A DNA stretch of 64,000 bases from Phytopseudomonas seleniipraecipitans (GTDB lineage: Bacteria; Pseudomonadota; Gammaproteobacteria; Pseudomonadales; Pseudomonadaceae), in the NCBI RefSeq assembly GCF_900102335.1, contig NZ_FNBM01000001.1, positions 496,001-560,000 of the forward strand. Direction: 5' to 3'. The notes under the pieces are model-generated. The model saw only the letters and a list, made by a program, of their open reading frames with translations, was not told where the DNA came from and ran no database searches. This document shows positions 26,875 to 37,789 of this stretch, piece by piece. The position numbers were made by a program, and so were the translations under genes. Within the stretch, counting starts at the first letter, position 1. The number at the start of each line of letters is the position of its first letter.

Positions 26875-27533
26875 GGAGTCTCCTTGCTGTTGATGAGGTA
26901 ACCGGTGGCCGGAAGGGGATTGCCATCAAGCAATGGACCCGAATCACCGAGGCGTAAGCGGCCCTCGGCAAACCAGCGTACGGCGAGCGGATAAACGTGG
27001 TGTTCCTGAGTGTGAACCCGCTGCGCCAGGCTGGCGGCAGTGTCCTGCGACTGTACCGGCACTACTGCCTGTACGACCAGAGGGCCACCATCGAGTTCCT
27101 CGGTCACAAAGTGCACCGTGCAGCCATGCTCGGCGTCTCCGGCTTGCAGAGCGCGCTGATGGGTGTGCAGGCCTTTGTGGCGGGGCAGCAGCGAGGGGTG
27201 AATATTCAGCAGGCGCCCGTGATAGTGCCGTACGAACGCGGGAGTGAGGATGCGCATGAAGCCGGCGAGAACCACCAACTGCGGCGCAAAGCTGTCGATG
27301 GCCTGCATCAGCGCCTGATCGAAGGCGTCGCGGTCAGCAAAGTCGGCATGCTCGAGAACCTGCGTCGCGATGCCTGCTTGCCGTGCACGCTGCAAGCCAT
27401 AGGCATTGCTGCGGTTGGCGATAACCGCAGCAATACGTGCCGGGTTCCCGCCGTCGCCAGTGCTGTCGATCAGCGCCTGAAGGTTGCTACCCGTTCCGGA
27501 TAGCAGCACCACCACGTTGCAGGGTTGCGGCAT
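26859..27533 (-). CDS. purN: Phosphoribosylglycinamide formyltransferase
   Basis: 224 residues. It has the GAR-transformylase pattern: LLSGTGSNLQALID at the N-terminus, the catalytic stretch HPSLLPRHKGLHTHQRAL and VHFVTEELDGGPLV with the catalytic Asp. It transfers a formyl group from 10-formyltetrahydrofolate to GAR in purine synthesis. Its start overlaps the purM stop by one base. The overlap with the next gene is 16 bp. Confidence 0.95.
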   Translation of the reverse strand: MPQPCNVVVLLSGTGSNLQALIDSTGDGGNPARIAAVIANRSNAYGLQRARQAGIATQVLEHADFADRDAFDQALMQAIDSFAPQLVVLAGFMRILTPAFVRHYHGRLLNIHPSLLPRHKGLHTHQRALQAGDAEHGCTVHFVTEELDGGPLVVQAVVPVQSQDTAASLAQRVHTQEHHVYPLAVRWFAEGRLRLGDSGPLLDGNPLPATGYLINSKETPCAAP

Positions 27534-28591
27534 CAGTGGCTTTTCAGGTTGTTCAGCACGACGCGCTCGGCATCTTCGCCAGCTTCAGCGATCTGGCCAA
27601 TGACCCAAGGCTGCTCGCCAGCGGCACGCAGGGTTTGCAGGGCGATTTCGACCTGATCCTGCGCCACGCAAATGACCATGCCGACGCCGCAGTTCAGCAC
27701 ACGGTGCATCTCATGCTCGTCGACGTTGCCTTTTTCCTGGAGGAAGTCGAACACCACCGGACGCTGCCAGCTGGCCACGTCGATGATTGCCTGGGCGTTG
27801 TCCGGCAGTACCCGTGGGATATTGTCGAGCAGACCGCCGCCAGTGATGTGGGCCATCGCCTTGACCGCGCCGGTATCTTTGATGAGTTGCAGCAGCGGCT
27901 TGACGTAGATGCGTGTTGGCGCCATCAGCAGGTCGGCGAGCGGCTTGCCATCGAGCTCGGTTTTTTCGATATCTGTGGCGGACACTTCGAGGATCTTGCG
28001 GATCAGCGAGTAGCCGTTGGAGTGCGGGCCGGAGGAGGGCAGTGCGATCAGCGCGTCACCGGTGGCAACTTTCGAGCCGTCGATGATCTCGGCTTTTTCC
28101 ACCACGCCGACGCAGAAGCCAGCCAGGTCATAGTCCTCACCTTCGTACATGCCTGGCATTTCAGCGGTTTCACCGCCAACCAACGAACAGCCGGCCAGTT
28201 CACAGCCGTCGCCGATACCGGTGACCACGGTGGCTGCCACATCGACATTGAGCTTGCCGGTCGCGTAGTAGTCGAGGAAGAACAGCGGCTCGGCGCCGCA
28301 GACAACCAGGTCGTTCACGCACATGGCGACCAAGTCCTGGCCAATGCTGTCGTGCTTGTTGAGGTTCAAGGCAAGGCGCAGCTTGGTGCCCACGCCATCG
28401 GTGCCGGAAACCAGAACGGGCTGCTTGTAGCCGGCCGGGATCTCGCACAGGGCGCCGAAGCCACCCAGGCCACCCATGACTTCAGGACGGGCGGTGCGCT
28501 TGGCTACGCCCTTGATGCGCTCGACCAGGGCTTCGCCCGCGTCGATGTCTACACCTGCGTCCTTGTAGCTGATGGAGGGTTGCTTGCTCAT
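27533..28591 (-). CDS. purM: Phosphoribosylformylglycinamidine cyclo-ligase
   Basis: 352 residues (AIR synthase). The typical N-terminus [15 protein letters not shown] is followed by [12 protein letters not shown] and the dimer segment [15 protein letters not shown]-terminal domain has [13 protein letters not shown]. It closes the imidazole ring using ATP. The start at 28591 has the expected family N-terminus; the open frame runs 39 bp further without support. First gene of purM-purN-DUF3108. Confidence 0.95.
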   Translation of the reverse strand: MSKQPSISYKDAGVDIDAGEALVERIKGVAKRTARPEVMGGLGGFGALCEIPAGYKQPVLVSGTDGVGTKLRLALNLNKHDSIGQDLVAMCVNDLVVCGAEPLFFLDYYATGKLNVDVAATVVTGIGDGCELAGCSLVGGETAEMPGMYEGEDYDLAGFCVGVVEKAEIIDGSKVATGDALIALPSSGPHSNGYSLIRKILEVSATDIEKTELDGKPLADLLMAPTRIYVKPLLQLIKDTGAVKAMAHITGGGLLDNIPRVLPDNAQAIIDVASWQRPVVFDFLQEKGNVDEHEMHRVLNCGVGMVICVAQDQVEIALQTLRAAGEQPWVIGQIAEAGEDAERVVLNNLKSH

Positions 28592-28892
28592 AGATCCAGG
28601 CCTTTGGAAGGAGAAAAGTCGGAATAGCACCGGCCTTTTGGGGCCGTTCTGCGAAGGCGCGCGATTTTATCAGGCTTGCCCGGCAGCGGCCAGCCACAGC
28701 GCCGGGTGGCGGCTGATGTCCGTCTGCCGGGGGCAGGCAATGAAACCCCTATCGGGCGATCGGGTCACAAACCCAACGAACCTCAGCGCCTGGTGAGGTT
28801 TGCCCGCTTGCGATGCGGTGGCAACAGCCCCTAAGGTATAACGTCCCGGCTTTTACCGCGCGCCGCCTTCTTTTCGTCGAGAGTTTTATTCC
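28592..28892. other. Divergent intergenic region purM / DUF2066
   Basis: 301 bp without a supported gene. It must hold the divergent promoters. A TATAAC-type -10 candidate at 28837-28842 points to the DUF2066 gene, but I find no -35 box at a good distance. Nothing else stands out. Confidence 0.5.
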
Positions 28893-29987
28893 ATGCGCCC
28901 GACCTTCCGCCCGTTGCTTCTTTGCCTGTCGCTGTTCAGCCTGCCAACTCTGGCAGCCACCGTCAGCGACCTTTATCAGGTGCGGGAAACGGTCGCCAGC
29001 CAACAGCCGGAGGAGCGCGATGCCGCTCTGCAGCGCGCGCTGGAGACTTTGGTGCTGCGCCTTACCGGCAAGCCGGAGGCAGCCAAGGGCGACGCGCTCG
29101 CGCAGCTGCGCAAGGACCCGCAACAGATCATCAGCCAATACGCTTACGAAGATGACCATCTACTGGTCGATTTCGATGCGGTGTCCACGGACCGCTCTCT
29201 ACGCCAGGCCGGCTTGCCGCTGTGGGGCGTCAATCGTCCGGCCATTCTGGCCTGGTGGCTGAACGATACCGCCAATGGCGCGAACATGGTTGGTGATGGC
29301 CAGGCCAGCGCTGAGCCACTGCGCCAGGCTGCGCAACACCGTGGCCTGCCGTTGCGCCTGCCACTCGCCGACCTCAGCGAGCAGTTGCTGGCGACCGAAG
29401 AGAATCTCGCCGCCAAGCAGCCTGATGCCTTGCGTACTGCCAGTGAGCGCTACGGTGCGGACGCGCTGCTGGCGGTTCGCGCCCGTGAAGCAGACGGCGC
29501 ATGGCAAGCCAGCTGGCAGTTGTGGTTGGGTGAGGAACGCGAGCAAGGCAAGGCGGAAGGTGCCGACCGTACCGCCCTTGCCGATGCCGTGCTGTTGGCA
29601 GTGAGCGAGCGCCTGGCGCCGCGTTTCGTGGTCGCCCCGGGGGCCAGCACCGCGCAAACCGTGGAAATCATCGGTGCCGATCTGTCGCGATACGCCGAGT
29701 TGCAGCGTGTAATGGAGCCTTTTGGCGCGCAGCTGCAATCGGTGCAGGCTGATCGCCTGGTCTACACAGTCAGTGCCAGTGCTCAGCAGCTGCGCACGCA
29801 GCTGGCGCTGTTGCAACTGCGCGAAGTGTCGGCCGATGAGCTGGCGGCCGAAGCGGCAGCCGGCGCCGAGCAACCCGAGCCGGTGGATGCCAGCCAGGCG
29901 CCTGTCGAGCCGCAAGCCGAACAGCCTGACAAACCCGCTGCGCCGAGCATTGTGCCGCGTGACGATGTCCTGCGGTTTCGCTGGTAG
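28893..29987 (+). CDS. DUF2066 domain protein, exported
   Basis: 364 residues with a signal peptide (cleaved near residue 21, after LAA). The DUF2066 domain covers most of the rest (VSDLYQVRETVASQQPEERDAAL at the start). The last 50 residues are a Pro/Glu/Ala-rich, probably unstructured tail ending in DVLRFRW. Probably periplasmic; function unknown. Confidence 0.88.
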   Translation: MRPTFRPLLLCLSLFSLPTLAATVSDLYQVRETVASQQPEERDAALQRALETLVLRLTGKPEAAKGDALAQLRKDPQQIISQYAYEDDHLLVDFDAVSTDRSLRQAGLPLWGVNRPAILAWWLNDTANGANMVGDGQASAEPLRQAAQHRGLPLRLPLADLSEQLLATEENLAAKQPDALRTASERYGADALLAVRAREADGAWQASWQLWLGEEREQGKAEGADRTALADAVLLAVSERLAPRFVVAPGASTAQTVEIIGADLSRYAELQRVMEPFGAQLQSVQADRLVYTVSASAQQLRTQLALLQLREVSADELAAEAAAGAEQPEPVDASQAPVEPQAEQPDKPAAPSIVPRDDVLRFRW

Positions 29988-30097
29988 ACTTCCCCTCCTT
30001 TGGCTGAACCGCTTCGCTGGCGAGTCCGGGCTTGCTGCTGCTTGCCCGGTCATTGCCCAGTTCGCCTTGATTCATCACTTCCCTTTGAGGATTGAGC

Positions 30098-31168
30098 ATG
30101 CCCCTTTCGTCTCGCTGGCTATGGATTGCTGCGTTGCTGGTGCTGGGTGGCTTCCTGTATGTGCTGCATCCGATTCTGTCGCCGTTCCTCATCGGCATCC
30201 TGATCGCCTACATCGGCGATCCGCTGGTGGATCGTCTGGAGCGTCTGAAGCTGTCACGCACTTGGGGCGTGATCGTGGTGTTCGCACTGTTCACCTTGCT
30301 GATGGCCGTGGCGATGCTGGTGCTCATTCCCATGCTGGGCAAGCAGCTGGCACGCCTCTATGAGCTGCTTCCGCAAATCATCGACTGGACGCAGAACCAG
30401 GCGTTACCGTGGGTTCAGGTCAAGCTGGGGCTGAATGAAGGCTTCTGGCGCTTCGATCAACTAAAAGCCGCGATCTCCGGTCATCTGGGGCAGACCACTG
30501 ATATCGCCGGGCTGATCCTTTCCCAGGTAACCGCCTCAAGCCTCGCGCTGATGGCTTGGGTAGCCAACCTGTTGCTGATTCCCGTCGTCAGTTTCTATCT
30601 GATGCGTGACTGGGATCTGCTGGTCGCCAAGCTGCGCGGCCTGGTGCCGCGGGAAAAGGAAAGTGTGGTGGTCAAGCTGGTCGGTGAATGCCACGAAGTG
30701 CTCGGTGCGTTCCTGCGCGGGCAGCTGCTGGTGATGTTCGCGCTCGGCGTGATGTACGCAGTGGGGTTGATGGCCATCGGTCTGGAGCTGGGCCTGTTGA
30801 TCGGCGTGCTAGCCGGCCTCGCCAGCATCGTTCCCTATCTAGGCGTAGTGGTCGGCATTGGCGCCGCGCTGGTTGCCGGGTTATTCCAGTTCGGCGGGGA
30901 GCCGTTCCCGTTGTTGGCCATCGCCGGTGTGTTCGTGGTTGGTCAGATGCTCGAAGGCATGCTGCTCACGCCGTTGCTGGTGGGTGATCGTATCGGTCTG
31001 CATCCGGTGGCGGTGATTTTCGCGATCATGGCGGGCGGGCAGTTATTCGGGTTCACCGGCATTCTGCTGGCCCTGCCGGTCGCGGCCGTGATCATGGTGC
31101 TGGTGCGCCACATGCACGAGTTGTACAAGAACTCCGATGCGTATGGCGGGCACAACCCTACAGTCTGA
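30098..31168 (+). CDS. AI-2E family transporter (PerM-like)
   Basis: 356 residues, about seven to eight transmembrane helices, with the family hallmarks ILIAYIGDPLVDRLER near the N-terminus, SFYLMRDWD in the middle and LLVGDRIGLHPVAVIFAIMAGG near the end. The family includes the AI-2 exporter TqsA and the permease PerM; the substrate here is unknown. The ATG at 30098 with GAGG seven bases upstream is preferred over the TTG two codons earlier. Confidence 0.9.
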   Translation: MPLSSRWLWIAALLVLGGFLYVLHPILSPFLIGILIAYIGDPLVDRLERLKLSRTWGVIVVFALFTLLMAVAMLVLIPMLGKQLARLYELLPQIIDWTQNQALPWVQVKLGLNEGFWRFDQLKAAISGHLGQTTDIAGLILSQVTASSLALMAWVANLLLIPVVSFYLMRDWDLLVAKLRGLVPREKESVVVKLVGECHEVLGAFLRGQLLVMFALGVMYAVGLMAIGLELGLLIGVLAGLASIVPYLGVVVGIGAALVAGLFQFGGEPFPLLAIAGVFVVGQMLEGMLLTPLLVGDRIGLHPVAVIFAIMAGGQLFGFTGILLALPVAAVIMVLVRHMHELYKNSDAYGGHNPTV

Positions 31169-31271
31169 TAATACGGGTCGCTGCAAGCGGTCAGCAGGCA
31201 CGCCAAGCACCGCTTTTGAGCGCGTAAATCCTTGTATTAGCTTGGGAAGTGCAGCAATGACAGGGCGCGGC

Positions 31272-31297
31272 TAAGGGTATAGACTTTGCCACCCTTA
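31272..31297. promoter_or_regulatory. Inverted repeat upstream of hda
   Basis: TAAGGGT and ACCCTTA are separated by 12 bases, 41 bp before the hda start. It could be an operator or a 5' leader hairpin. No regulator can be named. Confidence 0.3.
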
Positions 31298-31337
31298 CCC
31301 AGAGCCTTTATCTGGCTCCGACGAGCCTTGCCCCAGC

Positions 31338-32042
31338 ATGAAGCCGATTCAGTTGCCCTTGGGTGTGCGTCTGCGTGACGACGCCACCTTCGCCAATTAC
31401 TACCCGGGCGCCAATGCCGCTGCCCTGGGGTACGTCGAGCGCCTGTGCGAAGCAGAGGCGGGCTGGACGGAGAGCCTGATTTATCTGTGGGGCGGTGAAG
31501 GGGTCGGACGCAGTCATCTGCTGCAGGCGGCCTGTTTGCGTTTCGAGCAGTTAGGCGAGCGTGCTGTCTACCTGCCGCTTGCACAAGTGGTGCAGTACGG
31601 CACGGAAATTCTCGACAATCTTGAGCAGTTCGAGCTGGTCTGTCTGGATGATCTGGAAGCGGCTGCCGGTCAACGCAACTGGGAAGAAGCGCTTTTCCAT
31701 CTGTTCAATCGTCTGCGTGACAGCGGTCGTCGCTTGCTGCTGGCGGCCGATGCGTCGCCGCGTGAGTTGGCGATCAAGCTGCCCGATCTCAAATCCCGCC
31801 TGACGTTGGCGCTGGTGTTCCAACTGCAATCGCTGTCCGATGAAGACAAGCTGCGCGCCTTGCAGCTGCGCGCCTCGCGTCGCGGGTTGCATATGAGTGA
31901 GGAAGTCGGGCGCTTCATCCTCACGCGGGGAGAGCGCAGCATGAACGCCCTGTTCGATTTGCTCGAGCGGCTCGATCAAGCGTCATTGCAGGCGCAGCGC
32001 AAGCTGACCATTCCGTTTCTGAAAGAGACGCTCGGCTGGTAA
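31338..32042 (+). CDS. hda: DnaA regulatory inactivator Hda
   Basis: 234 residues. The N-terminal PIQLPLGV is the beta-clamp binding motif of Hda. An AAA+ domain follows with the Hda-type P-loop GGEGVGRSHL (Arg in place of the Walker Lys), Walker B LVCLDDLEA and sensor regions. With the DNA-loaded clamp it stimulates ATP hydrolysis by DnaA and prevents over-initiation of replication. Confidence 0.95.
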   Translation: MKPIQLPLGVRLRDDATFANYYPGANAAALGYVERLCEAEAGWTESLIYLWGGEGVGRSHLLQAACLRFEQLGERAVYLPLAQVVQYGTEILDNLEQFELVCLDDLEAAAGQRNWEEALFHLFNRLRDSGRRLLLAADASPRELAIKLPDLKSRLTLALVFQLQSLSDEDKLRALQLRASRRGLHMSEEVGRFILTRGERSMNALFDLLERLDQASLQAQRKLTIPFLKETLGW

Positions 32043-32138
32043 TCGACGCCTCGGCTTGTTCGCCGGATGCACGCGCCTTCCATTTAGCCTGCGCTGCCGA
32101 CCTTTGTCAGGCATAGCGGACACTCAAGGTCAGCGCAT

Positions 32139-33509
<1,371 letters not shown>

Positions 33510-33739
33510 CAAGGGTGGTCGCTTCTGGCGGCAGATGACCGCTATTCTAACCCTGTCGAGGCGGTGCGCTGAACTGGCTGCGGCATTGAGGGCGAACCCG
33601 GCAGTCGATGGTGTGTCTGTTGTGCGTCGATATCATCAGGCCGAACCGTTGTAGGTGAGCCTAGCGGCGTTCTTGCGAATGTTTTTTCCAGTGCAGTCCG
33701 TTGCTCATATTGACGACCAACGGGCGCCAAGGAGTAGGT

Positions 33740-34969
33740 ATGCAACAGCGTTTGCGTGACTGGCTGGAATTCTGGCGATTTCTCTGGCATCGATTTTTCG
33801 CCAACCGCGGCGCCGATAACGCGGCTGCGTTGACCTACACCACGCTATTCGCCGTGGTGCCGATGATGACCGTGACCTTTGCCATGCTTTCCGCGGTGCC
33901 GGCTTTCCAGGGCACGGGGGAGCAGATCCAGGCGTTCATTTTTCATAACTTCGTGCCCTCTGCCGGCGAAGCGCTGCAGCAGTACCTGCGCGACTTCACT
34001 ACCCAAGCGCGTCAGCTGACCTGGATTGGCGTTGCCGTGCTGGCGGTGACTGCATTCTGGATGCTGGTGACCATCGAACGAACCTTCAATACGATTTGGC
34101 GGGTGCGTCAGCCGCGACGAGGTATCTCAACCTTCTTGCTGTACTGGGCGATTCTCAGCCTGGGACCGATGCTCCTTGGGGCTGGCTTTGCCATCACCAC
34201 CTATATCGCCTCTTTGTCGGCGCTCAGCGGGCCCAACGCGGTGGCCGGCGCGCAGACCTTGCTACGGTTCACGCCGCTGCTGTTCAGCGTGGCCGCTTTT
34301 ACCCTGCTGTACGCCGCAGTGCCCAACGCTCGTGTGCCGCTGCGGCATGCCTTGTTGGGCGGCGTGTTCACGGCCGTGTTGCTGGAGCTGGCCAAGGCCC
34401 TGTTCGGGATCTACGTGAGACTGTTTCCGGGTTATCAGTTGATTTACGGCGCGTTTGCCACGGTGCCGCTGTTCCTGCTGTGGATTTTCTTATCGTGGCT
34501 CATCGTGCTGCTGGGGGCTGAGTTGGTGTGCAACCTGGGCGTTTCGCTGCAGTGGCGCAAGCGGGCCTTGCCAAAGCTGCTGGTGCTGCTGGGTGTCATC
34601 CGGGTTTTCCAGGTGCGTCAGCGCTCCGGTTTGAAGGTGCGCCATCGCGATGTACAGCGCCAGGGCTGGCTGTTACCAGAGCACGAGTGGGAGGAGGTGT
34701 TGAACGTGCTGGAGGGCCAACGGCTGGTGGCCTGTACGGGTGGTGACAGCTGGGTACTCGCGCGTGATCTCAGTAGTTACTCGCTGCAGCAACTGCTGCA
34801 CCGCAGTCCGTGGTCACTGCCACACCTTGAGCAATTGCCCGACGATTTGGAAGAGCCTTGGTACCCGGCGTTACGCCAGGCTTTGCAGCGCCTGCATGAA
34901 GAGCAGGAGTTGCTGTTTGGCGACAGCCTTGCGCATTGGCTGGAAGGTAGCGGAACTGACAAAAAATGA
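33740..34969 (+). CDS. YihY family inner-membrane protein
   Basis: 409 residues. It has six transmembrane helices in the first 290 residues, with the family signatures [14 protein letters not shown] and [27 protein letters not shown]-terminal cytoplasmic domain of about 120 residues follows. Formerly named ribonuclease BN in error; the role is unknown. The start at 33740 has AAGGAG seven bases upstream; the earlier ATG at 33701 does not. Confidence 0.92.
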   Translation: MQQRLRDWLEFWRFLWHRFFANRGADNAAALTYTTLFAVVPMMTVTFAMLSAVPAFQGTGEQIQAFIFHNFVPSAGEALQQYLRDFTTQARQLTWIGVAVLAVTAFWMLVTIERTFNTIWRVRQPRRGISTFLLYWAILSLGPMLLGAGFAITTYIASLSALSGPNAVAGAQTLLRFTPLLFSVAAFTLLYAAVPNARVPLRHALLGGVFTAVLLELAKALFGIYVRLFPGYQLIYGAFATVPLFLLWIFLSWLIVLLGAELVCNLGVSLQWRKRALPKLLVLLGVIRVFQVRQRSGLKVRHRDVQRQGWLLPEHEWEEVLNVLEGQRLVACTGGDSWVLARDLSSYSLQQLLHRSPWSLPHLEQLPDDLEEPWYPALRQALQRLHEEQELLFGDSLAHWLEGSGTDKK

Positions 34970-35118
34970 CAGTTTCTAGCCTCGGAGCAGCATGCCCCGA
35001 GGCGAGCAGCTGGCGGGTGCCCCGATGTTGCAGACGATTCGTTGACGTCAGAGTAGTGGCATGATTCTGGCTTTCATTCTGTGAGTACTGTCTTTGTATC
35101 AATGCTGAGGGGCGCAAC

Positions 35119-35325
35119 GTGAATAATCGCTTGGGAAATGTAGTCATGCTTCGACCTTGCGATAGCAATGACGCGCTGGCCAGCCTCAACCGCATCACCG
35201 GGCTTGGCTTCAGCCGCTGGCCTGAATCCCTCGTACAGACCGTGCAGCAAAACGGGTACGAAAGCGCCCAGGACTGTCAGGCAAGATCCAGCGCATGTGA
35301 CCCTGTCGGTCAGGCGTACGCTTGA
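35119..35325 (+). CDS. Small hypothetical protein, 68 residues
   Basis: 68 residues from a GTG start with GAGGGG seven bases upstream. It starts MNNRLGNVVMLRPCDSND and has RITGLGFSRWPESLV in the middle. No transmembrane segment or known domain. Its 3' end overlaps the convergent next gene by 16 bp. Not recognised; supported by the ribosome binding site and balanced composition only. Confidence 0.6.
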   Translation: MNNRLGNVVMLRPCDSNDALASLNRITGLGFSRWPESLVQTVQQNGYESAQDCQARSSACDPVGQAYA

Positions 35326-35708
35326 TCGCCCGAGGCATTGGCCAGCACCGGTTCGACCGCTTGCACGAACAGTTCTTCCACTTTTACCGCAACATGCGGC
35401 AGTGCTGAGCGCAGGCGTATTTGCATGTCTTCTATGCGATGAGCGACGGGAAGGCGCGCAACACCGGAAAGTAGAATTCTGTCCTGAGCGCCCACTTTGG
35501 CGTGATCGAGGTTGACCGAGCGCAGCTCCTTGCCATCGCGATAGCTGACCTGCAGCGATACCAAGGTATTGGCCTGGCCAGGTAAATGCAGCCAGGCAGC
35601 GATATTGAACTCAGCCACGCGCCCGTCGTAGGTGGTGAGGTGTAAGCGCGCGCTTTGGGTGATGTGGGCCGGCACTTGGCCAATCAGCGTATCGTGGGCG
35701 TTGGGCAT
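35310..35708 (-). CDS. Hypothetical protein, 132 residues
   Basis: 132 residues, soluble, with alternating hydrophobic pattern that suggests beta strands (ARLHLTTYDGRVAEFNIAAWL near the N-terminus). No motif I recognise. Its position between yihY and the thioredoxin gene agrees with PA0952 of P. aeruginosa as I recall it. Its 3' end overlaps the small convergent gene. Confidence 0.7.
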   Translation of the reverse strand: MPNAHDTLIGQVPAHITQSARLHLTTYDGRVAEFNIAAWLHLPGQANTLVSLQVSYRDGKELRSVNLDHAKVGAQDRILLSGVARLPVAHRIEDMQIRLRSALPHVAVKVEELFVQAVEPVLANASGDQAYA

Positions 35709-35812
35709 GGGTCTTGTACCGGGCGGCTAATGTCGTCAGCGGCAAATTATAAAGACGCACCATGCCCCGGGACTGTGCGCCAGGCCAGCGTTCGACGTGA
35801 CCGCTCTCTCAT

Positions 35813-37204
35813 TTATGGCAGTTCGAGCGGATGGCGGCTGGCCGTTGCACTCATCAGGTTGCAGGGTGGCAGCTGCAGACGGTTCTGGTTGACTGCATTA
35901 GGCAATTGCAGCCACAGACTTTCCTGCTCGGCGAATTGATCGCGCGGTAACCACAGGCCATGGTGCCAGCCCGTTCGAGGCTTCGGTGTGCTTTGCAGGA
36001 TGCCAAGGTGCGCCTGACTACTGGGCGCGCGCCTGACCCAAGTCGGTTGTGCCAGGCCTTTGAGATAGCGCAGGCCGAGATGAAGCCCATCGGCATTCAG
36101 GTGTCGCCAGCAGACCAGTGCCAGTACGTCGCTGTCGACGATTAACAGCACCAGTTGGCCGATAGGCAGCGTATCTGCGGCATGGATCGAACAGAGCAGG
36201 CGCGCGCCGCCCGGCCCGATATCAAGTATTTTTGCAGCCAGGCAGCGAGGGCGATGCTCCAGCAGCTGAGCGTGAATCGCTGGCATGCCGATGGCCAGCC
36301 TGCAGTCGCTCTGCTGAGGCGTCCGCACATGACGCCGCTGATCACCGCCAAGCCAGTGATGCTGCACGCGCTCGAGCAGCTCTTGTTCGGCGGGGCTCTG
36401 CAGCGGTGCCGGCTCGTTGAGCGCTACCATGAGTGCGCCCAGCTCAAGACGGCGCAGGGTGTCAGAGCCTGTGTCTGGCCGCTGTCGGTAGTTCAGGCAG
36501 TGCTGGGCGTGCTGCAGATCGATCAGCACACCTTCTGATTTATCCTCCGCATCCCAGGGCAGCAGACGAGCGTTGGCTGCCAGCGGTGCTAGAGCGGCAA
36601 ACAGGCGACTGCTTTCTTCAGGGTGCAACTGCGCTGGATTGCTGAGCGCTAGTAGCAGTATCTGCTGATAGAGCCCCCGCAGGGTGTCGGCGGGCGTTGG
36701 CATGAAGGAGGCCGCCATAGGCTCGTCCAGGCACCCTTGCTGCTCGCCCAGCCAATACAGCAAATGACTGTCGCGCCATAGTTCGGCGGCTGGCTCCTGA
36801 TAGCGTTGGTAGTGGCGCAGCAGCGTTTGCGCGACGAAATGCTGTGCCATGTACAGGCACCATGCCAAATGAGGAGGCGAAGGCTTATGTCCTTGAAGAA
36901 TTTGCAGCAGCAAACGCTTGAAGCCGATAGCCAACTCACTGCACAGCGAGGTCAATGAAAGGGTGTCGCTTGCGGCTAACGTGTAGCGGCGATACTCATC
37001 ACTGAAATTTTGCAGCGCGCGCTGCCTTTCGAGTAAGGTCATCGCACTGCGGTTGAGGTGCGAAAGCAGCGTCAGCACTTCCTGCAAGCCCGCTTCTGCA
37101 GGCTGTTGCCGAGCTACGCTCAGCTGCTCGGTCAACTCGGCCTGAGTGATCGGCGTGGTCTGCAGCACGTCGGGCACGTCGAGCTGCGCGGCATCGAGCG
37201 TCAT
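35813..37204 (-). CDS. PilZ-like domain protein
   Basis: 463 residues. The N-terminal 280 residues are helical and without known domain. At about 295-385 a PilZ-like domain is suggested by RRHVR (RxxxR motif of c-di-GMP binding) and DIGPGGARLLCS, followed by LPIGQLVLLIVDS and LHLGLRYL. The second motif has Gly where D/NxSxxG has Ser, so c-di-GMP binding is uncertain. A tail of 75 residues follows. It is divergent to the thioredoxin lipoprotein with only 30 bp between the starts. Confidence 0.6.
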   Translation of the reverse strand: MTLDAAQLDVPDVLQTTPITQAELTEQLSVARQQPAEAGLQEVLTLLSHLNRSAMTLLERQRALQNFSDEYRRYTLAASDTLSLTSLCSELAIGFKRLLLQILQGHKPSPPHLAWCLYMAQHFVAQTLLRHYQRYQEPAAELWRDSHLLYWLGEQQGCLDEPMAASFMPTPADTLRGLYQQILLLALSNPAQLHPEESSRLFAALAPLAANARLLPWDAEDKSEGVLIDLQHAQHCLNYRQRPDTGSDTLRRLELGALMVALNEPAPLQSPAEQELLERVQHHWLGGDQRRHVRTPQQSDCRLAIGMPAIHAQLLEHRPRCLAAKILDIGPGGARLLCSIHAADTLPIGQLVLLIVDSDVLALVCWRHLNADGLHLGLRYLKGLAQPTWVRRAPSSQAHLGILQSTPKPRTGWHHGLWLPRDQFAEQESLWLQLPNAVNQNRLQLPPCNLMSATASRHPLELP

Positions 37205-37234
37205 AGCAACCTTACCGGTATGAGGACCGTTTCC

Positions 37235-37714
37235 ATGGTACAGCGACTCCAGGCAATCATTCGGATCGTGATAGTGCTCGTCGCCGTAACGGCGCTGGCC
37301 GGGTGCGGAGAGGATTTAGGTGTCGACCAACATGGGCGAAAGGTAGCGGCTGAGCGCCTCGATGGCCAGTGGCTGGTTATCAATTATTGGGCTGAATGGT
37401 GCGGCCCTTGCCGTTCCGAGATTCCCGAGTTGAACGCCCTGGCGCCCGAGCTGGAGAAGCAGTCGGTTGGCGTGTTCGGGGTGAACTTCGATGGCCTGCA
37501 GGGTGAAGAACTCACCCGCGCCGCCCAGGCACTGGGCATCGAGTTCACGGTACTGGCCAAAGACCCTGCCGAGCGCTACGAGCTACCGCCCAGTGATGCG
37601 CTGCCGGTGACCTATATCGTGGACGACAAGGGCAAGGTACGTGAGCGTCTGCTTGGCGAGCAGACTGCCGAAGGCTTGAAAGCACGCTTGCAGGCGCTGC
37701 GCCAGGAAGGTTGA
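37235..37714 (+). CDS. Thioredoxin-like lipoprotein (TlpA/ResA type)
   Basis: 159 residues. A short lipoprotein signal with lipobox LAGC (Cys at about 24) is followed by a TlpA-type thioredoxin domain with WAEWCGPCRSEIPEL and the cis-Pro segment ALPVTYIVD. Anchored in the periplasm, it probably reduces disulfides, for example in cytochrome c maturation. ATG at 37235 has GAGG nine bases upstream; an ATG five codons earlier has none. Confidence 0.88.
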   Translation: MVQRLQAIIRIVIVLVAVTALAGCGEDLGVDQHGRKVAAERLDGQWLVINYWAEWCGPCRSEIPELNALAPELEKQSVGVFGVNFDGLQGEELTRAAQALGIEFTVLAKDPAERYELPPSDALPVTYIVDDKGKVRERLLGEQTAEGLKARLQALRQEG

Positions 37715-37789
37715 AGGCGTGACTGTATGAGGCAAGCCAAGGCATAGCGGCTGCGGCGGAGGGGCGTGATCAGCGTATTCGCGGCGATG

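Noticed and set aside
34979..35003. Hairpin GCCTCGG/CCGAGGC behind yihY as a terminator
   Set aside because: The stem is perfect, but there is no T run on either side. I could not support it as an intrinsic terminator.
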